A stretch of 64,000 bases of DNA, taken from contig JBBIST010000005.1 of the NCBI GenBank assembly GCA_037441125.1, positions 17,035-81,034 on the forward strand. Direction: 5' to 3'. Both the position numbers and the translations under genes were made by a program. Under the pieces are notes generated by a model. That model did no database searches. It worked only from the letters and a program-made list of their open reading frames with translations, and was not told the origin of the DNA. Shown piece by piece: positions 55,455 through 63,487 of this stretch; within the stretch, counting starts at the first letter, position 1; the number at the start of each line of letters is the position of its first letter. The stretch comes from JALHMQ01 sp037441125 (lineage in GTDB: Bacteria > Pseudomonadota > Gammaproteobacteria > Burkholderiales > Burkholderiaceae_F).

Positions 55455-56504
55455 ATGGATTTTCTCTTCGCCCTCTGGCTCGGCATGCCGGTGTGGATCT
55501 GGCTGACCTTCATCGTCGTCGTGCTGGCGATCCTGGCCTTCGACCTTGGCGTCCTGCACCGCACCGCGCACGAGATCGACGTGCGCGAAAGCCTGAACAT
55601 GTCGGCCCTGTACATCGGCCTCGGCCTGCTGTGGTCGGTGGTCGTTTACTGGATCTACGTCAGCTACTCGGGCGCCGACTCGATCGACCCGCAGATCGCC
55701 GCCGCCGCCAGCGCCGAGGAGCGCGCCTGGACCGCGGTCAAGCTGTACATCACCGGCTACCTGGTCGAGAAGACGCTGGCGCTCGACAACGTGTTCGTGA
55801 TCTCGATGATCTTCACCTACTTCGCGGTGCCGCGCGCCTACCAGCACCGGGTGCTGTTTTGGGGGATCATCGGCGTGCTCGTGCTGCGCGCGATCATGAT
55901 CGGACTGGGCGCGGCGCTGGTCATGCAGTTCGCCTGGGTCATGTACTTCTTCGCCCTGATCCTGATCGCCACCGGCGTCAAGATGATCGTGATGATGGAC
56001 AAGGAAGTCGAGATCGCCAACAACCCGGTGCTGAACTTCATGCGCAAGCGCCTGCGCGTGACCGACACTATGCGCGGCCAGAACTTCCTCGTGCGCGAGC
56101 CCGACCCGAAGACCGGCAAGATCGTGCTCTGGGCGACGCCGCTGTTCCTGTGCCTGGTGCTGGTCGAGATCGCCGACCTGGTGTTCGCGATCGACTCGGT
56201 GCCGGCGATCTTCGCGATCACGCCGGACGCGTTCATCGTCTACACGAGCAACATCTTCGCCATCCTCGGCCTGCGCGCGCTGTACTTCGCGCTGGCCGCG
56301 GTCGTGCACCGCTTCCACTACCTGAAGTACGCGCTGGCGATCGTGCTGATCTTCATCGGCGCCAAGATCTTCGTCGGCGACTGGATGTTCGACGGCAAGG
56401 TGCCGGCCTCGCTCAGCCTCGCGGTCACCGCCAGCCTGCTGCTAAGCGGCATCTTCTACTCGCTCTGGCGCACGCGTAACGGCGCCTCGACCGCCGGCTC
56501 GTGA
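55455..56504 (+). CDS. TerC/Alx family integral membrane protein
   Basis: A 349-residue protein with about nine helices and the TerC acidic motifs: FDLGVLHRTAHEIDVRES in the first third, LVEKTLALDNVFVISMIF in the middle and IADLVFAIDSVPAIFAITPD near the end. The two conserved aspartates in LDNVF and IDSVPA are thought to bind metal. Alx-type members export manganese and respond to alkaline pH. The start MDFLFALWLG was chosen; the upstream frame is Arg/Ala-rich leader. It ends 36 bases from the convergent ClpP-like gene. Confidence 0.9.
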   Translation: MDFLFALWLGMPVWIWLTFIVVVLAILAFDLGVLHRTAHEIDVRESLNMSALYIGLGLLWSVVVYWIYVSYSGADSIDPQIAAAASAEERAWTAVKLYITGYLVEKTLALDNVFVISMIFTYFAVPRAYQHRVLFWGIIGVLVLRAIMIGLGAALVMQFAWVMYFFALILIATGVKMIVMMDKEVEIANNPVLNFMRKRLRVTDTMRGQNFLVREPDPKTGKIVLWATPLFLCLVLVEIADLVFAIDSVPAIFAITPDAFIVYTSNIFAILGLRALYFALAAVVHRFHYLKYALAIVLIFIGAKIFVGDWMFDGKVPASLSLAVTASLLLSGIFYSLWRTRNGASTAGS

Positions 56505-56510
56505 GCCGCT

Positions 56511-56533
56511 ATCCGGCGGCGGCGCCGCCGGAT
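56511..56533. terminator. Palindromic hairpin between convergent genes
   Basis: atccggcggc (56511-56520) and gccgccggat (56524-56533) form a perfect 10-base stem with a 3-base loop, placed midway in the 36-base gap between the TerC-family and ClpP-like genes. No T run is present, but its position suits a bidirectional terminator. Confidence 0.55.
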
Positions 56534-56540
56534 GCCCGGT

Positions 56541-57119
56541 TCAGCGCGGCAGATCCGACTGGCGCGCGACGATGCGGCCGACGATGCCGTAGTCGACCGC
56601 CTCGGTCGCGCTCATCCAGTAGTCGCGGTCGATGTCCTCGCGCACGCGCTCGAGCGGCTGGCTGGTCTCCTTGGCGATCACGGCGGCGATGCGCTCGCGC
56701 ATCTTGACGATCTCGCGCGCCTGGATCGCGATGTCGGCCGCGGTGCCGCCGCTGCCGCCGCTCGGCTGGTGGATCAGGAAGCGCGTGTTCTCGGTGGCGA
56801 AGCGGCGTTCTTTCGGCGCCGCCAGGTAAATGTGGGTGGCGGCGCTCGCGACCCAGCCGGTGCCGATCATGTTCACCGGCGCGGCAATGAAGCGCACCAC
56901 GTCGTGGATCGCATCGCCCGACTCGACGTGTCCGCCGGGCGAGGAGATCAGCAGGTTGATCGGCGCCTCGGAGTCAGCGGCAAGCGCGATCAGGCGCGTG
57001 ATCACGCTGTTGGCCAGGCGCGAGTTGATCTCGCCGGCGATGACGATGAAGCGGGACTGGAAGGCCTTCTGCTCGAGGAACTCGAGGCCCTTGTCGGTCG
57101 GGGTGTCGCGCTCAGCCAT
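56541..57119 (-). CDS. ClpP-family serine protease, non-canonical paralogue
   Basis: A 192-residue protein of the ClpP fold. The catalytic triad is intact: S92 in GTGWVASAATHIYLA, H117 in RFLIHQPSGG and D166 in IDRDYWMSATEAVDYGI. The oxyanion strand LLISSPGGHVESGDAIHD is present. The context around the serine differs from the usual AASMG. No clpX or tig gene is adjacent, so it is not the main housekeeping operon. It may form homo- or hetero-barrels with the canonical ClpP or act alone as a stress protease. The start has MAERDTPTDKGLEFLEQKAF, a normal N-terminus for this branch. Confidence 0.88.
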   Translation of the reverse strand: MAERDTPTDKGLEFLEQKAFQSRFIVIAGEINSRLANSVITRLIALAADSEAPINLLISSPGGHVESGDAIHDVVRFIAAPVNMIGTGWVASAATHIYLAAPKERRFATENTRFLIHQPSGGSGGTAADIAIQAREIVKMRERIAAVIAKETSQPLERVREDIDRDYWMSATEAVDYGIVGRIVARQSDLPR

Positions 57120-57218
57120 GGTGTGCGGTTCGCAGCGAAGTGGCAGGACGGCGCGCAGTCTAAGGCGTTACCGCGCAAGCGGCCGGCGCCACGGCACTGA
57201 ACCTGATTGCTCGCGCAA

Positions 57219-57242
57219 GGCACCGGCGCGCGAGCCGGTGCC
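57219..57242 (-). terminator. Hairpin after the small hypothetical gene
   Basis: ggcaccggc (57219-57227) and gccggtgcc (57234-57242) form a perfect 9-base stem with a 6-base loop, 21 bases beyond the stop of the minus-strand gene at 57264. Lacks a clear T tract. Confidence 0.45.
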
Positions 57243-57263
57243 GCCGCGTCCGCCGGCGCAAGT

Positions 57264-57536
57264 TCATGGTGCTGCCTCGACGGCAGCGACGGCAAGGTCG
57301 GCAATCTGCTTGCGCCGCTTGCTGCCGTTGCGGCCGGTCAGCAGCGCGCTGATGCGAAGGTCGAGCGACGCTGCCGCGGCCACCTCGATGCGGCCGATCG
57401 TTCTCTGGTGATCGAGGTTGTCGAGCAGGCTCAGCAACTGCTCCTGATTGAGCGTCTGCAGCTTGTCGTCGGTCCAGTCGATGCGCATCGGCGCGTGGAA
57501 AACGGGTTGGGCTGTACTTGCTGACTTGCGCGCCAT
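57264..57536 (-). CDS. Small conserved-looking hypothetical protein
   Basis: A 90-residue soluble protein. I do not recognise a family. The sequence has a normal composition (MARKSASTAQPVFHAPMRID, then WTDDKLQTLNQEQLLSLLDN and LDHQRTIGRIEVAAAASLDL), a predicted helical middle and a basic stretch near GSKRRKQI. A good ribosome-binding site (gaaggga) precedes the ATG, and a hairpin follows the stop. The longer upstream frame is Arg-rich and includes the region antisense to the cold-shock gene leader, so it was rejected. Coding status is supported by composition and signals only. Confidence 0.6.
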   Translation of the reverse strand: MARKSASTAQPVFHAPMRIDWTDDKLQTLNQEQLLSLLDNLDHQRTIGRIEVAAAASLDLRISALLTGRNGSKRRKQIADLAVAAVEAAP

Positions 57537-58112
57537 GGCGATCCCTTCGTTGCAGTCAATGACCTTCGGCAGACGGCCTGCGAGCCCAGGCGCGCTCGTC
57601 GGGCGCCCCGCCACGAGTGCGTCCGCCGGTACCGGGAGTCTGAGGTCGATCGGCCAGCCGCTCGCCGTACAACCGATCGTGCCGCCAACGAGCGCACTGA
57701 AGCGTTCTTGCGTTGCCGGTTCGCAAGAATGCCCGATACGATCGATCTCGGGGCGTCGATGTCCGTCGATATCCATGAGTGTTTGCCGTCGCGCATCGGC
57801 GCAGGACATCGCCGCTTGGCGCCTGCCGGGACCTCCTTGCGCCGACGCGGTCGCCAACGCCCGTCGAAAGCGGCGGCGCAATTTCAAGAGCCGGCCGAAG
57901 AAAACATATCGTTCGACACTTGGCGCGAAAGCAGGTACCGTGCGCCTGCTTGCGTAAAAGGCTCGTCTTTCCTCAGGTTCTCTCAGGCCCGTCGCGATTT
58001 GCTGGCGACGGCGCATCGCGGGTTTTCCAGGTTCGCGTTTCTTGATCGTCGGCTCGCCGCGGGGTGTTCTCGCGGCCGATTACTTCTCATTGACCTTTCA
58101 AGGAACGAGAAA
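57537..58112. other. Divergent upstream region including the cold-shock gene leader
   Basis: The 576 bases separate the small hypothetical gene from the cold-shock gene. A promoter candidate is TCGACA (57913-57918), 17 bases, TACCGT (57936-57941), which would give a leader of about 165 bases, the length expected for cold-shock mRNAs that fold differently with temperature. Bases 57560-57900 show no convincing gene; open frames there are Arg/Pro-rich shadows. Confidence 0.4.
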
Positions 58113-58316
58113 ATGGCATTAGGCACAGTCAAGTGGTTCAACGACGCCAAAGGGTTCGGATTCATCACTCCCGAGGACGGCGGCAAGGATCTGTTCGCGC
58201 ACTTCTCCGAAATCCAGGCTGGCGGCTTCAAGTCGCTTGCCGAGGGGCAGCGCGTGGAGTTCGTCGTCAAGCAGGGCGCCAAGGGTCCGCAGGCGGCTGA
58301 AATCAAGATCGTCTGA
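58113..58316 (+). CDS. cspA: Cold-shock protein (CspA family)
   Basis: A 67-residue single cold-shock domain that binds single-stranded RNA/DNA and melts RNA structure. Both RNP motifs are present: KGFGFITP (RNP1) and DLFAHFS (RNP2, usually VFVHFS). The start MALGTVKWFNDAKGFGFITP and ribosome-binding site aaggaacgaga fit. The longer in-frame extension is leader sequence. It is followed, 182 bases later, by a second gene of RNA-binding OB fold, infA. Which Csp paralogue it is cannot be told. Confidence 0.94.
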   Translation: MALGTVKWFNDAKGFGFITPEDGGKDLFAHFSEIQAGGFKSLAEGQRVEFVVKQGAKGPQAAEIKIV

Positions 58317-58363
58317 CCGACGGTCGAACCGGGGCGCGGCCTTGCGCCGCGCCTGCTCCACCC

Positions 58364-58390
58364 TCGGCGCCGCCAAGTGTGCGGCGCCGA
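58364..58390 (+). terminator. Strong hairpin after the cold-shock gene
   Basis: tcggcgccgc (58364-58373) and gcggcgccga (58381-58390) form a perfect 10-base stem with a 7-base loop, 48 bases after the stop. Probably a terminator or mRNA-stabilising structure; no T run. Confidence 0.5.
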
Positions 58391-58498
58391 AGTCCATGCA
58401 CGGTTGCCGGCGCCAACCCGCGCCGGCGCCGCCTTGCCGAAGGCAGCCGGCCCGTCTCGGCGCCAACCTGATCCGTCTCGTTGCCCGGAGGATTCGCC

Positions 58499-58756
58499 TT
58501 GGCGAAGGAAGAACACATTGAAATGAACGGCGTCGTCGACGAAGTGCTGCCCGATTGCCGTTATCGCGTCACCTTGGACAACGGTCACGCGCTGGTCGCA
58601 TATTCCGCCGGCAAGATGCGCAAGCACCACATTCGCATTCTCGCGGGCGACAAGGTTTCGCTCGAACTGTCGCCCTACGACCTCAGCAAGGGGCGAATCA
58701 CCTTCCGCCACATCGAGAACAAACGGCCGGCCGTGCCACCCAGGCCCAGGCGCTGA
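58499..58756 (+). CDS. infA: Translation initiation factor IF-1, TTG start
   Basis: An 85-residue S1/OB-fold protein closely matching IF-1: AKEEHIEMNGVVDEVLPDCR, YRVTLDNGHALVAYSAGKMR, IRILAGDKVSLELSPYDLSK and GRITFR. IF-1 binds the ribosomal A site during initiation. The start is a TTG at 58499 with ggagg seven bases before it; this gives the canonical (M)AKEE N-terminus, whereas a TTG six codons earlier has its own codons inside the ribosome-binding site. It is longer than E. coli IF-1 (72) because of the tail HIENKRPAVPPRPRR. It is not in a ribosomal-protein operon, which suggests a second, cold-linked infA copy. Confidence 0.93.
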   Translation: MAKEEHIEMNGVVDEVLPDCRYRVTLDNGHALVAYSAGKMRKHHIRILAGDKVSLELSPYDLSKGRITFRHIENKRPAVPPRPRR

Positions 58757-58813
58757 GCGCCGGGTGACCGAGCGATGGTGTGCAGGCTCGCACGCACACA
58801 ACCGACACCGCCC

Positions 58814-59695
58814 TCACCGCCTCCCGACGGTCAGCAGCAGCTCGTTCGGTCCCTGCCAGCCGGCGACCGTCCGGAACGTGTCGAGCCTTTCTTCCATCTC
58901 GCGCCACGCCGCCTGCGCCGCGCTGGGGTCGAGCTGGCCGAGGATTTGCAGGATCGGGCTCGCGCAGTCGCGCACGACGTCGAGGTAATGACGCGCCGAA
59001 GGCAGCCGAAACGGCGCGTCGATCGCGGTCGTCGCGACGTCGCGAAATCCGGCGCATTTGAACAGTTCGTCGATCAGGCCGAGTTTGCCGAGGCTCAGCA
59101 GCCCGCCGGGCTGAGACGGGTCGCGCGGCGGCAGGCCCGCGTGCTTGAGCGAGGTGGACATCAGCATCGCGATGCACGGGTTCGCCTCAAGTCGAGAGAA
59201 CACCATCGTGCAAGCGCGCGCGCCGGGCTTGAGCGCCCGATGCATCTCGCGCAGCCCCTGCAAGGGATCGGGGAACAACATCAGCCCGAGCCGGCACACG
59301 GCGGCATCGAAGCTCGCCGCCTCGACCGGCAGGTGCTCGCCGTCCGCCACCAGCGTGGCCACGTTGCGGTGACCGGCGCGCAGCGCGTTGTCCTCCGCCA
59401 TGGCAAGGATCGCGGGCGAGAGATCGGTCGCGAGCACCGAGCCGGTTGGCGCGACACGCTGTGCGATGTCGAGCGTCTGGTCGCCTGCACCCGCGGCGAC
59501 GTCGAGTACGCGCGCGCCGGGGACGACGCCGGCCATCGCGAGCATCGCGTCGGTCGCGGTCGCAAGCCAGGCGCGGATCGCCGCGCCATGCGCGTTCCAG
59601 CCGCACGCGGCCTGGTCCCACCGGCGGCGGGTGGCGGCCTTGAAGTCGTCTGCGCCCGGCGCAGCGGTCAATGGCTTGGTCGCGTCCATCCTCAT
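58814..59695 (-). CDS. SAM-dependent methyltransferase
   Basis: A 293-residue class I methyltransferase. Motif I is VLDVAAGAGDQTLDIA, followed by VLATDLSPAILAMAEDNALR (acidic residue binding the ribose) and DAAVCRLGLMLFPDPLQGLR (motif IV/post region typical of UbiE/COQ5-like and arsenite-type enzymes). The ATG overlaps the stop of the upstream cupin gene (ATGA), which fixes the start and shows coupling. Substrate unknown; the small-molecule type is likely. Confidence 0.87.
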   Translation of the reverse strand: MRMDATKPLTAAPGADDFKAATRRRWDQAACGWNAHGAAIRAWLATATDAMLAMAGVVPGARVLDVAAGAGDQTLDIAQRVAPTGSVLATDLSPAILAMAEDNALRAGHRNVATLVADGEHLPVEAASFDAAVCRLGLMLFPDPLQGLREMHRALKPGARACTMVFSRLEANPCIAMLMSTSLKHAGLPPRDPSQPGGLLSLGKLGLIDELFKCAGFRDVATTAIDAPFRLPSARHYLDVVRDCASPILQILGQLDPSAAQAAWREMEERLDTFRTVAGWQGPNELLLTVGRR

Positions 59696-60069
59696 TGCCT
59701 GCCGTTGCCCCGCGCCGGCGCCTGCTTCAGCTCGACGATGATCACCTGCGTCGGCGTCGACCCGATGTTCTCGCCTGAGTGGGTCTCGCCGGGCGAGTAG
59801 ATGACTTCGCCGGCCTTGAACTCGCGCGCGATCGTGCGGCCGTCAGGCAGCAGCAGCTTGCGCTTGAAAGGCGCGAGCGCAACCAGGACGAACGCCGGAT
59901 GTCGGTGCTGCAGTTCGCGCTCGCCAGGCCGGTCGGTGTAGGCGAGCACGCGCACCTGGTCGTTTTCGAGTAGCACCTTGTACTTGTCGCCGTCGATGGC
60001 GACCGGATCCTGCGCCAGCGCCGTGTGCGCGAACAGCGCGAGCGCCAGCAGGGTCGTTTTTCGCAACAT
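59692..60069 (-). CDS. Periplasmic cupin-domain protein
   Basis: A 125-residue single cupin with a signal peptide (MLRKTTLLALALFAHTALA before QD). The barrel has RPGERELQHRHPAFVLVAL and EVIYSPGETHSGENIGSTP, matching the two cupin motifs with His residues that can bind a metal. Its start is well separated from non-coding upstream codons. It is divergent from the LysR gene (128 bases between starts), so the LysR protein may regulate it and the coupled methyltransferase. Function unknown. Confidence 0.83.
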   Translation of the reverse strand: MLRKTTLLALALFAHTALAQDPVAIDGDKYKVLLENDQVRVLAYTDRPGERELQHRHPAFVLVALAPFKRKLLLPDGRTIAREFKAGEVIYSPGETHSGENIGSTPTQVIIVELKQAPARGNGRQ

Positions 60070-60197
60070 CGCTGCCCCCTTGAGTCGGTTCGTCGGCATC
60101 GCTGCGATGGCCGATCGGTGCCCAGCGTAGGAGGCGCGCGCAGATCCCGTAAGGCGCAGGATTGCAGAACGGGGCCGCATTGGTGCATAACTCGTCC

Positions 60198-61091
60198 ATG
60201 TTCGACTGGAACGACCTCAAGTACTTCGTCGGGGTGGCGCGCCACGGCAGCACGCTCGCGGCCGGCCGCGCGCTGAAAGTCGACCAGTCGACGGTGCAGC
60301 GCCGTCTGGGCGAACTGGAGCGCCGCATCGGCCGCCAACTCGTCGCACGCCACCCGACCGGCTACCGGCTGACCGCCTTCGGCCAGCAGATGCTGGCGCA
60401 CGCCGAGCGCGTCGAACAGGCGGTCTACGACTTCGCGCAGCAGCTCGAGGCCTCGCAGCGTGCGGTCGTGGGCGTCATCCGCCTGACCTGCCCGGAGCCG
60501 ATCGTCAACCGGATCACGCAGTCCTCGCTGCTCGAGCGCTTCCGCGCGCGCCATCCGGGGCTGCAGGTCGAGTTCGTGATGAGCGACAAGTACCTCGACC
60601 TGATGAAGGGCGAGGCCGACGTGGCGCTGCGCTCGGGCGACACCGACGACGGCGAGCTGGTCGGCCGCCGCGTCGCCGACTCGCTGTGGGCCGTGTACGC
60701 GAGCCGCACGTACATTCAGCGGCACGGCCAGCCTGAGCGCGTCGAGGATCTGGAGCTGCACGCACTGGTCGGTTTCGATGAAACGATGGCCAAGCACCGT
60801 GCGGCCGTGTGGCTGCACAAGGTTGCGCCGAACGGCAGGATCGTCGCGCGCAACAACAGCGTGCTCGGTCTGCTCTACTCGGTGAAGGCAGGCATGGGCG
60901 TGGCACCGCTGCCGACGGCGCTCGGCGATGCCGAGCCCGACCTCGTGCGCCTTCTGGGTCCGATCCCGGAACTGAAGCGCATCTGGCGCCTGCTCACGCG
61001 CCCCGACCTGCGCCACACGCCGCGCGTGGCCGCATTCTTCGACTTCATCGTCGAGGAGATCGAGACCTTGCGGCCGATCCTGACCGGGTGA
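60198..61091 (+). CDS. LysR-family transcriptional regulator
   Basis: A 297-residue regulator. The N-terminal winged helix is FDWNDLKYFVGVARHGSTLA and RALKVDQSTVQRRLGELERR; the inducer-binding domain begins near residue 90 (VVGVIRLTCPEPIVNRITQS) and extends to the C-terminus. LysR proteins usually regulate the divergent gene, here the cupin/methyltransferase pair. The start at 60198 follows the classical MFDWNDLKYF pattern; a start 12 codons earlier is less likely. It is convergent with the GYD gene (26-base gap). Confidence 0.9.
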   Translation: MFDWNDLKYFVGVARHGSTLAAGRALKVDQSTVQRRLGELERRIGRQLVARHPTGYRLTAFGQQMLAHAERVEQAVYDFAQQLEASQRAVVGVIRLTCPEPIVNRITQSSLLERFRARHPGLQVEFVMSDKYLDLMKGEADVALRSGDTDDGELVGRRVADSLWAVYASRTYIQRHGQPERVEDLELHALVGFDETMAKHRAAVWLHKVAPNGRIVARNNSVLGLLYSVKAGMGVAPLPTALGDAEPDLVRLLGPIPELKRIWRLLTRPDLRHTPRVAAFFDFIVEEIETLRPILTG

Positions 61092-61117
61092 GAGCGTCGG
61101 TCACCTCTGCGCTTGCG

Positions 61118-61399
61118 CTACGAGGACATCAGCCGGTCGAACTCCTTGATCGTCACGGCCGGCGCGGTGCGCATGCCGATGCCGGTCAGCTTGGCCAAGC
61201 CGGTCGACGCCTTGATCGCGGCCTCGTTGTCCGGCAGCTCGAGGATGAACAGCAGGTCGGTGTCGCCGAGCAGCGCGTAACTGGCCTTGACTTCGCCGCC
61301 CAGACTTTTGATCAGCTGTTCGGCTTCGGCGGTGCGCTTGGCGCTGACGCTCTTCAGCGCGTCGGACGTGTACTTGCCGAAAAGAACGTAGGTCGACAT
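61118..61399 (-). CDS. GYD-domain protein
   Basis: A 93-residue protein of the GYD family (PF08734), a ferredoxin-like alpha/beta dimer. It has TYVLFGKYTSDALKSVSAKR, IKSLGGEVKASYALLGDTDL and IGMRTAPAVTIKEFDRLM. The family is named from a conserved Gly-Tyr-Asp; here the stretch reads LLGDTDLLF, so the tyrosine is shifted to ASYALLG. Function is unknown. It lies alone between a convergent LysR gene and a 220-base gap containing a REP-like palindrome. Confidence 0.84.
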   Translation of the reverse strand: MSTYVLFGKYTSDALKSVSAKRTAEAEQLIKSLGGEVKASYALLGDTDLLFILELPDNEAAIKASTGLAKLTGIGMRTAPAVTIKEFDRLMSS

Positions 61400-61541
61400 C
61401 TTCGGTGCTCCTTGCGGTCAACGCATCGTGCGCGGCGGTTCGCCGTGCACCGGGACCGCAGATCAATCTACGCGCGCTGCGGTGCGTATGGGAACTGCGC
61501 GATTCGGGCAGCGGGAAGACCATGAGCCGGCAGCCCGATGT

Positions 61542-61567
61542 GGATCCCCGCCTGCGCGGGGATGACG
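61542..61567. repeat. REP-like palindrome, copy 1
   Basis: atccccgc (61544-61551), loop ctgc, gcggggat (61556-61563), within ggatccccgcctgcgcgggg and then atgacg. It matches a widespread proteobacterial palindromic repeat, with a second copy at 63436. It lies between the GYD and VWA genes. Confidence 0.8.
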
Positions 61568-61619
61568 CGGCTGGCTCCAATCGCTGCGAGGCCGCGCCTC
61601 TTGCTCTTGGACGGCCGCG

Positions 61620-62792
61620 TCACTTGCTGAGCAGGCGCATCGCGCGCGTCAGCCCGTCGATCGTCAGCGGGAACATGCGGCCGCCGACGAGCTGACTGAG
61701 CAGTGCAATCGACTGCCGGTACTGCCACAGCCCTTCAGGCTCGGGGTTGATCCAGACGTGCTTCGGGAAGTGCTGGGCCAAGCGCTGCAGCCAGACGGCG
61801 CCGGCTTCGGCGTTGTCGTGCTCGACGCTGCCGCCCGGCTGCAGGATCTCGTACGGGCTCATGGTCGCGTCGCCGACGAACACGAGCCGCCAGTCCGGGT
61901 TGTACTTGCGCAGCACGTCCGAGGTGTCGAACTTCTCGGCGAAGCGGCGCCGGTTGTTGCGCCACAGGCGCTCGTAGACGCAGTTGTGGAAGTAGTAGAA
62001 CTCGAGGTGCTTGAGCTCGCTGCGCGCAGCCGAAAACAGCTCCTCGACGCGTTTGACGTGCTCGTCCATCGTGCCGCCGACGTCGAGCAGCATCAGCACC
62101 TTGACCGCGTTGTGCCGCTCCGGCACCAGCTTCAGGTCCAGCCAGCCGGCGTTGCGGGCGGTGGACTCGATCGTGTCGTGCAGGTCCAGCTCGAGGTCGG
62201 CGCCCTCGCGGGCGAAACGGCGCAGCCGGCGCAGCGCGACCTTGATGTTGCGCGTGCCCAGTTCGACCTGGTCGTCGTAGTCGCGGTAGGCGCGCGCCTC
62301 CCACACCTTGACCGCGCTGCGGCCGCCCTTGCCCGGGCCGCCGATGCGGATGCCCTCGGGGTGGCGGCCGCCGTGGCCGAACGGCGAGGTGCCGCCGGAG
62401 CCGATCCACTTGCTGCCGCCGTGGTGCGCGCCGTCCTGCTCCTCGAGCCGCTTGCGGAACTCCTCCATCAGCCGGTCGAAGCCGAGCTTCTCCAGCTTTG
62501 CCAGTTCCTCCGGCGTGAACTCGCGCTCGAGCACGTTCCTGAACCACTCGTCGGGGATGTCCTTCAGCTGCCCGGCCGAGGCCTGCAGGCCGTTGAAGAA
62601 CTCGCCGAAGGCGCGGTCGAACTTGTCGTAGTTGGCCTCGTCCTTGACCAGCGTCGCCCGCGCCAGGAAGTAGAACTCGTCGATCGACGCGCCGATCACC
62701 TGCTGCTTCAGGGCCGCCAGCAGCGTCAGCAGCTCGTTGACCGACACCGGCAGCCGGGCCGCCCGCAGGTGGTAGAAGAAGTTGATCAGCAT
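61620..62792 (-). CDS. VWA-domain protein (CoxE/MoxR-associated)
   Basis: A 390-residue soluble protein. The N-terminal helical part (INFFYHLRAARLPVSVNELL) and the Gly-rich linker GGSKWIGSGGTSPFGHGGRH precede a von Willebrand A-like domain with KVLMLLDVGGTMDEHVKRVE, where the metal-site D-x-S-x-S is altered to DVGGT, then RLVFVGDATMSPYEIL. Proteins of this type pair with MoxR AAA ATPases as metal-centre or complex assembly chaperones. It starts four bases after the GNAT gene, both being downstream of the MoxR gene on the same strand. Confidence 0.88.
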   Translation of the reverse strand: MLINFFYHLRAARLPVSVNELLTLLAALKQQVIGASIDEFYFLARATLVKDEANYDKFDRAFGEFFNGLQASAGQLKDIPDEWFRNVLEREFTPEELAKLEKLGFDRLMEEFRKRLEEQDGAHHGGSKWIGSGGTSPFGHGGRHPEGIRIGGPGKGGRSAVKVWEARAYRDYDDQVELGTRNIKVALRRLRRFAREGADLELDLHDTIESTARNAGWLDLKLVPERHNAVKVLMLLDVGGTMDEHVKRVEELFSAARSELKHLEFYYFHNCVYERLWRNNRRRFAEKFDTSDVLRKYNPDWRLVFVGDATMSPYEILQPGGSVEHDNAEAGAVWLQRLAQHFPKHVWINPEPEGLWQYRQSIALLSQLVGGRMFPLTIDGLTRAMRLLSK

Positions 62793-62796
62793 GGCG

Positions 62797-63390
62797 CTAT
62801 CGGTGCCGCGTCAGGCGCAGCTCCAGATGCCGCTTCACGTCGCGCCACTCGGCGGCGAGGATGCTGTACATCACCGTGTCGCGCACGCTGCCGTCGCGCC
62901 GCGCCGCGTGGTGGCGGATCACGCCGTCCTTCTTCGCCCCGAGCGCCTCGATCGCCGCCTGCGAAGCGAAGTTGAACGGGTCGGTGCGCAGGCCCACGAC
63001 CGCGCAGCCGATCGTCTCGAAGGCGTGGCCGAGCAGCAGCCGCTTGCAGGCGGTGTTGACGTGCGTCTTCTGGCAGCGCCGCGCGTACCACGTATAGCCG
63101 ATCTCGACGCGGTCGATCGAAGGCACGATGTCGTGGTAGCGGGTCGAGCCGACGATGCTGCCGGTGGCCAGATCGCGCACCGCCCACGGCAGCATGTGGC
63201 CGGCCTGCTGCCCGGCCAGCGCCGCCGAGAGGTAGGCGTGCGTCTCCTCGGGCGCCGGCACCGAGGTGAACCAGAGCTTCCACAGTTCGCCGTCGGCCGC
63301 CGCCGCGGCCAGCCCGTCGTGGTGCTCGCGCGCCAGCGGCTCGAGCCGCACGCCGTGGCCTTCGAGGGTGACGGGGGCGGGGGAGATCAT
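62797..63390 (-). CDS. GNAT-family N-acetyltransferase (RimJ/RimL-like)
   Basis: A 197-residue acetyltransferase. VTLEGHGVRLEPLAREHHDG opens the domain; the acetyl-CoA region includes the RimJ/RimL-like VEIGYTWYARRCQKTHVNTA and CAVVGLRTDPFNFASQAAIE. It probably acetylates an amine or a protein N-terminus. The start at 63390 is preferred because a longer in-frame frame encodes MSFPRRRESS, the translation of a REP-like repeat. It is positioned between the MoxR ATPase and VWA genes, an unusual insertion into that pair. Confidence 0.88.
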   Translation of the reverse strand: MISPAPVTLEGHGVRLEPLAREHHDGLAAAAADGELWKLWFTSVPAPEETHAYLSAALAGQQAGHMLPWAVRDLATGSIVGSTRYHDIVPSIDRVEIGYTWYARRCQKTHVNTACKRLLLGHAFETIGCAVVGLRTDPFNFASQAAIEALGAKKDGVIRHHAARRDGSVRDTVMYSILAAEWRDVKRHLELRLTRHR

Positions 63391-63435
63391 CGCCGTGCCG
63401 GAATGGCGTCCGCCGGCTCGACGGAAAGAGACGCT

Positions 63436-63461
63436 GGATTCCCGCCTGCGCGGGAATGACA
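63436..63461. repeat. REP-like palindrome, copy 2
   Basis: attcccgc (63438-63445), loop ctgc, gcgggaat (63450-63457), followed by gaca. Same family as the copy at 61542, with compensating changes in the stem (at/at preserved). It lies between the MoxR and GNAT genes and creates the spurious MSFPRRRESS extension. Confidence 0.82.
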
Positions 63462-63487
63462 CCCACGTGGGCGAGATACCACGCGCA

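Noticed and set aside
63391..63462. N-terminal extension of the GNAT protein beginning MSFPRRRESS
   Set aside because: It is the translation of a REP-like palindrome; a normal N-terminus starts at 63390.
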